Source of the DNA: Vibrio sp. STUT-A11
Lineage (GTDB): Bacteria > Pseudomonadota > Gammaproteobacteria > Enterobacterales > Vibrionaceae
Direction of reading: 5' to 3'
NCBI RefSeq assembly: GCF_026000435.1
Contig: NZ_AP026763.1
Location: forward strand, 1,302,001-1,366,000
DNA: 64,000 nucleotides
Part shown: positions 61,345 to 64,000 of the stretch, in pieces
Layout: each line of letters begins with the position of its first letter
Position numbering within the stretch: the stretch's first letter is position 1
The notes under the pieces: model-generated
The model's input: the letters and a program-made list of their open reading frames with translations, nothing else
What the model was told of the DNA's origin: nothing
The model's database searches: none
Position numbers and translations under genes: made by a program

Positions 61345-61779
61345 ATGGACATAGATATCGAAGTGATTGAATTAACAGACGTTGATGGATTTCGTATAGA
61401 AGCCTTACTTCCAAATGGTCATTCAGTCGGCTATATCAATATCCTTGTAAAAGGAACAGTGGCTGACCTTTGTGATCTATGCGTTAAAGATCCCTATCTG
61501 TATCTCTGGCCTAGTTTTATGCCTGTATTTCTAAGTATTCAGCGAAAGCGTAATTTCCAAAATATAGGTATCGGAAGTCGGTTGCTTACTAGTGCTATTG
61601 AACACTCAAAATCTAAAGGCTGTAGCCAAATGAAAGGTTGGATGCATGGTGACAAGCCTAGGTTAGAAAAATTTTATAGATCATTTGGCTTTCAAATCAG
61701 TGGAATTAACATCGAGCTAGACCTTGAAAATATGCATAACAAAGCGTTTAAGAGTGATTCTCAACGCTTGGCACTCTGA
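61345..61779 (+). CDS. GNAT acetyltransferase reading into attC
   Basis: 144-aa protein. FQNIGIGSRLLTSAIEHSKSKGC is the acetyl-CoA loop; LEKFYRSFGFQISGINIELDL is the usual C-terminal part. The frame has no stop before the attC, so the last 14 residues (NKAFKSDSQRLAL end) are encoded by attC. ATG 61345 follows TATGGAGTC. Confidence 0.78.
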   Translation: MDIDIEVIELTDVDGFRIEALLPNGHSVGYINILVKGTVADLCDLCVKDPYLYLWPSFMPVFLSIQRKRNFQNIGIGSRLLTSAIEHSKSKGCSQMKGWMHGDKPRLEKFYRSFGFQISGINIELDLENMHNKAFKSDSQRLAL

Positions 61780-61859
61780 GTTCTAGGTTGAGTTTTGTGA
61801 TTATGGCACAATGGTTTAGGTCTGGTGATTGCGTTGTTCACACCTTAACGCGGCGTTAT
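61737..61859 (+). repeat. attC 40
   Basis: Spacer type AGCGTTTAAG/CTTAACGC; overlaps the GNAT gene 3' end by 43 bp. Confidence 0.9.
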
Positions 61860-61951
61860 GTTTATCTTCGGCACTTTCACCAAGTTATTGAGGTCTTTGT
61901 CCTGAGTTTGCTGTAAAGTATCAGTTAGTTAAAACGTGTAAGTGAAACTTT

Positions 61952-62368
61952 ATGAATAAGAATGATTTCGAGAGTCTAGTTGAGATAAGACTCAAGGAAG
62001 CGAAGCTCTTATTGGATGGTGGCAGCCCACAAGGGGCGTACTATCTTTCAGGGTACGCTTTAGAAGCAGCATTGAAAGCTTCAATTTGCATGCAAGTGAA
62101 AGAAAATGACTTTCCTGATAAAAAGTTAGCGGTTGCGTGCCATACTCATAATTTAAAAGACTTGATTGGTGTCGCAGGCTTGAAGCAGAAGTTAACCGAA
62201 AAAGAAAACCAAGACGAGGAATTTAAAGTTAACTGGGCGGTGGCTAAAGACTGGTCAGAAACAACAAGGTATGAAACGGACATCGATGAGATTAAAGCAA
62301 AAGACCTCTACGATGCTATAACAGATGAAGATTCAGGTGTATTGGTATGGTTAAAGAATTATTGGTAA
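61952..62368 (+). CDS. HEPN-domain cassette protein
   Basis: 138-aa helical protein. IRLKEAKLLLDGGSPQGAYYLSGYALEAALKASI is the first HEPN helix pair; VACHTHNLKDLIGVAG and KDWSETTRYETDIDEIKAKDLYDAI follow. The strict RX4-6H motif is not clear, so RNase activity is uncertain; it may be the nucleotidyltransferase-partner or structural HEPN type. It overlaps the next gene by 22 bp. Confidence 0.7.
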   Translation: MNKNDFESLVEIRLKEAKLLLDGGSPQGAYYLSGYALEAALKASICMQVKENDFPDKKLAVACHTHNLKDLIGVAGLKQKLTEKENQDEEFKVNWAVAKDWSETTRYETDIDEIKAKDLYDAITDEDSGVLVWLKNYW

Positions 62369-62751
62369 GCGAAACACTTTCTGACGCCATGATTAACTCT
62401 GGTGTTCAGCTAGTTAAGCAATTAGATCTTGCAGAGGCTGACGTTCAGTCAGCTTTCTGGTTTTTTATTCCTGAGGAGCATACTTGGAAATTAATTTTTG
62501 CTTCTCCAAGAGTGAGTAAAGAGGGACCTAGGAAATACTATAAGAGAATTATCGAAGCTAACAAGGCTATTTCAGATGAATCTCAGAAAATCTCTTTAAG
62601 TGACATCGGAGTTTCAACAACTGACAACTCTATGGTTCAGTTGTTGTCTACGATGATTAAGACGGACTCATCCATAAATCACATTAGATTTTCAAAAAAC
62701 ACAATAAATGGGCACTTCATTGATGATGTTTACATCTATAGGATGCAATAA
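62347..62751 (+). CDS. Partner of the HEPN cassette protein, unknown
   Basis: 134-aa alpha/beta protein (FWFFIPEEHTWKLIFASPRVSKEGPRKYYKRIIEA). It overlaps the HEPN gene, so the two are one translational unit in one cassette. No family recognised; a partner or neutralising subunit is plausible. Confidence 0.6.
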   Translation: MVKELLVSETLSDAMINSGVQLVKQLDLAEADVQSAFWFFIPEEHTWKLIFASPRVSKEGPRKYYKRIIEANKAISDESQKISLSDIGVSTTDNSMVQLLSTMIKTDSSINHIRFSKNTINGHFIDDVYIYRMQ

Positions 62752-62754
62752 ACA

Positions 62755-62872
62755 TAACAAAGCATTTAAGAGTGATTCCCAACGCTTGGCATTTTTCATT
62801 TAAGTTAGCTTAAGTGTTTACGTCGCAATAATTAAGGTGTGGTGGTAGCGTTGCTCACACCTTAATGCGGCG
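62755..62872 (+). repeat. attC 41, left part, split by IS copy 5
   Basis: Spacer type AGCATTTAAG/CTTAATGC, ending AATGCGGCG (62864-62872). Confidence 0.9.
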
Positions 62873-64000
62873 CTGGCGGATCCCCTCATAATTCACCTAA
62901 GCCACAAGTGTGTGTGAGACGTTGATATTCCAACATAGCCCAATGATATTGGGATCCTTTTATTTGGTATCTCCGATGACAACGTACCTCTTTACCCAGT
63001 CTAGGGATGGATAGTACTCGGCGATGTTTGATGGTGTTGGCTTGGAAGTCATAATGCCATTGAGCTTGCATGGCGATTAAGCCATTCCACCACATGATGA
63101 TTTCTGCCATTAGCGCCATGAGCAGCAGGATATCGATACGATTCGTACAGCGAGTTCGATTGTGGCGCAGTGCCAATCCGTAAGCGGGGCTTTTTAGATC
63201 TCGAAACGACTCTTCAATCTGCATTCTTTTGGCGTATAAGCGAGTGATTTTAACGCCATTCAATACCTGATTGGGGATGTTTGTTACTAGAAGCCAAGGC
63301 TCTTTTGCACCTTTGTGGAATACTTTTCCTGCTGAATGCTTTTGGCAGGTTCGGCTGTGTCGATGGGGTTTTCTGCCTTTAGGTTGACTCTTGTATAAGT
63401 AGGCAAAGCATGTGAGCGGCGAACGCCGTGCTAATTGGCTTTCCCCTAAAAACTGCGGCGTGTCAGTTGCCTGAGGATAGAAGGTCTTGTTCCATTGCCA
63501 AGGTGCATCACCACATTTGATCGAGACTTCGCCACGTACGCGTCCCAACCAGAACCAACCTTTATTGGCGACTTGCCGAAACCATGTATTTCTAAATCCA
63601 GCATCCGAGACAATGATAGGAGTGCAGCCTTCGGGCAGGAGCGTTTGAAGCTTATCGAGAAAGTATTGATGGCTCTTTGGAGAGTTGTAGTTTTTGTATT
63701 CAAACGCCTGCTCATAAAGCGTGACGGCTCGACCTTTAACGGCGACTGAAGCGCGCAATGTCATATAACGTAGCTGCTCACGAACATCTGACCAATCAAC
63801 GAGCACCACAGGAAAAGGGTTGGCACGGGTAATAAAGGACGCATGCCACCTATAAATGGCGTCTTTTTCACGGTGTAGGTTGCGATTACCGAGCAATCGG
63901 TCGATACGTTTAATCGCATGCTTTACGGTGGTATCGGTGTCGAGTGCGCGCCCAATTTTGGTCAATGTGAGATCAGAGCCGTCGAGTACAGTTTTGGTTG
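62873..64000 (-). mobile_element. IS10-group insertion sequence, copy 5 (cut by window end)
   Basis: 1128 bp of the element in view; the remaining 206 bp and the right flank are outside. Left flank AATGCGGCG. Confidence 0.93.
62886..64000 (-). CDS. IS10-group transposase, copy 5 (5' end outside window)
   Basis: The 371 C-terminal codons are present and match the other copies; the first 28 codons lie beyond the window. Confidence 0.93.
   Translation of the reverse strand, partial: TKTVLDGSDLTLTKIGRALDTDTTVKHAIKRIDRLLGNRNLHREKDAIYRWHASFITRANPFPVVLVDWSDVREQLRYMTLRASVAVKGRAVTLYEQAFEYKNYNSPKSHQYFLDKLQTLLPEGCTPIIVSDAGFRNTWFRQVANKGWFWLGRVRGEVSIKCGDAPWQWNKTFYPQATDTPQFLGESQLARRSPLTCFAYLYKSQPKGRKPHRHSRTCQKHSAGKVFHKGAKEPWLLVTNIPNQVLNGVKITRLYAKRMQIEESFRDLKSPAYGLALRHNRTRCTNRIDILLLMALMAEIIMWWNGLIAMQAQWHYDFQANTIKHRRVLSIPRLGKEVRCHRRYQIKGSQYHWAMLEYQRLTHTCGLGEL

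Noticed and set aside
30575..62872. Regular 120-bp repeats could be read as a CRISPR array
   Set aside because: The repeats are long, imperfect and palindromic with GTTRRRY cores, spaced by gene-length units, and lie beside intIA; they are attC sites.

Overview
The window is from a Vibrio-type gammaproteobacterial chromosome. It joins two accessory regions: a lambda-like siphovirus prophage (about 1-28,535) and the proximal part of a chromosomal superintegron (about 28,678-64,000). Genus-level placement rests on the IntIA-type integrase, the roughly 120-bp VCR-like attC sites, and cassette toxin genes matching my memory of V. cholerae HigB2/HigA2. The species cannot be fixed from sequence alone, and no core housekeeping gene is in view.

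Prophage. A leftward LexA/CI-like repressor, cut by the window edge, faces a Cro-like gene. The rightward early operon carries a CII-like regulator, small proteins, a C5-cytosine methyltransferase, a replication initiator, a restriction-fold nuclease, DUF4406 and DUF968/HNH proteins. Two leftward cargo genes follow. One encodes a protein with the N-terminal active-site layout of a proteasome-type Ntn hydrolase. The other sits beside a consensus LexA box. The late region runs holin, M15 endolysin, Z-like protein, Nu1, terminase A, gpW, portal, protease-capsid fusion, FII, U, V, G/GT (probable -1 frameshift), tape measure, tail proteins, an SGNH-hydrolase receptor-binding candidate, DUF1833, NlpC/P60-like and TipJ. 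No phage integrase lies in the window. The last tail gene ends 142 bp from the end of intIA.

Superintegron. intIA is leftward with a LexA box in its promoter. attI is followed by about 41 attC-bounded units. Cassettes encode toxin-antitoxin pairs (brnTA, higBA twice, phd-parE, DUF1778-GNAT), GNAT acetyltransferases (one broken by a stop codon), HEPN-like proteins, an SDR epimerase, PhzF, a GIY-YIG-type protein, a CbrC-like protein, a DUF4177-YidD-TM2 trio, small membrane proteins and unknowns. Thirteen cassettes show no convincing gene. Most of these fall into three repeated sequence families.

Insertion sequences. Five copies of one IS10-group (IS4 family) element, the last cut by the window end, have inserted at the same position of five attC sites, all in one orientation. 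Each splits attC just before its GTTRRRY core. Two copies (46,244 and 57,510) have mismatched flanking 9-mers that match each other reciprocally, which points to circle integration or composite transposition. Together the region looks like a cassette array partly locked and rearranged by an attC-targeting IS, beside an SOS-linked prophage.
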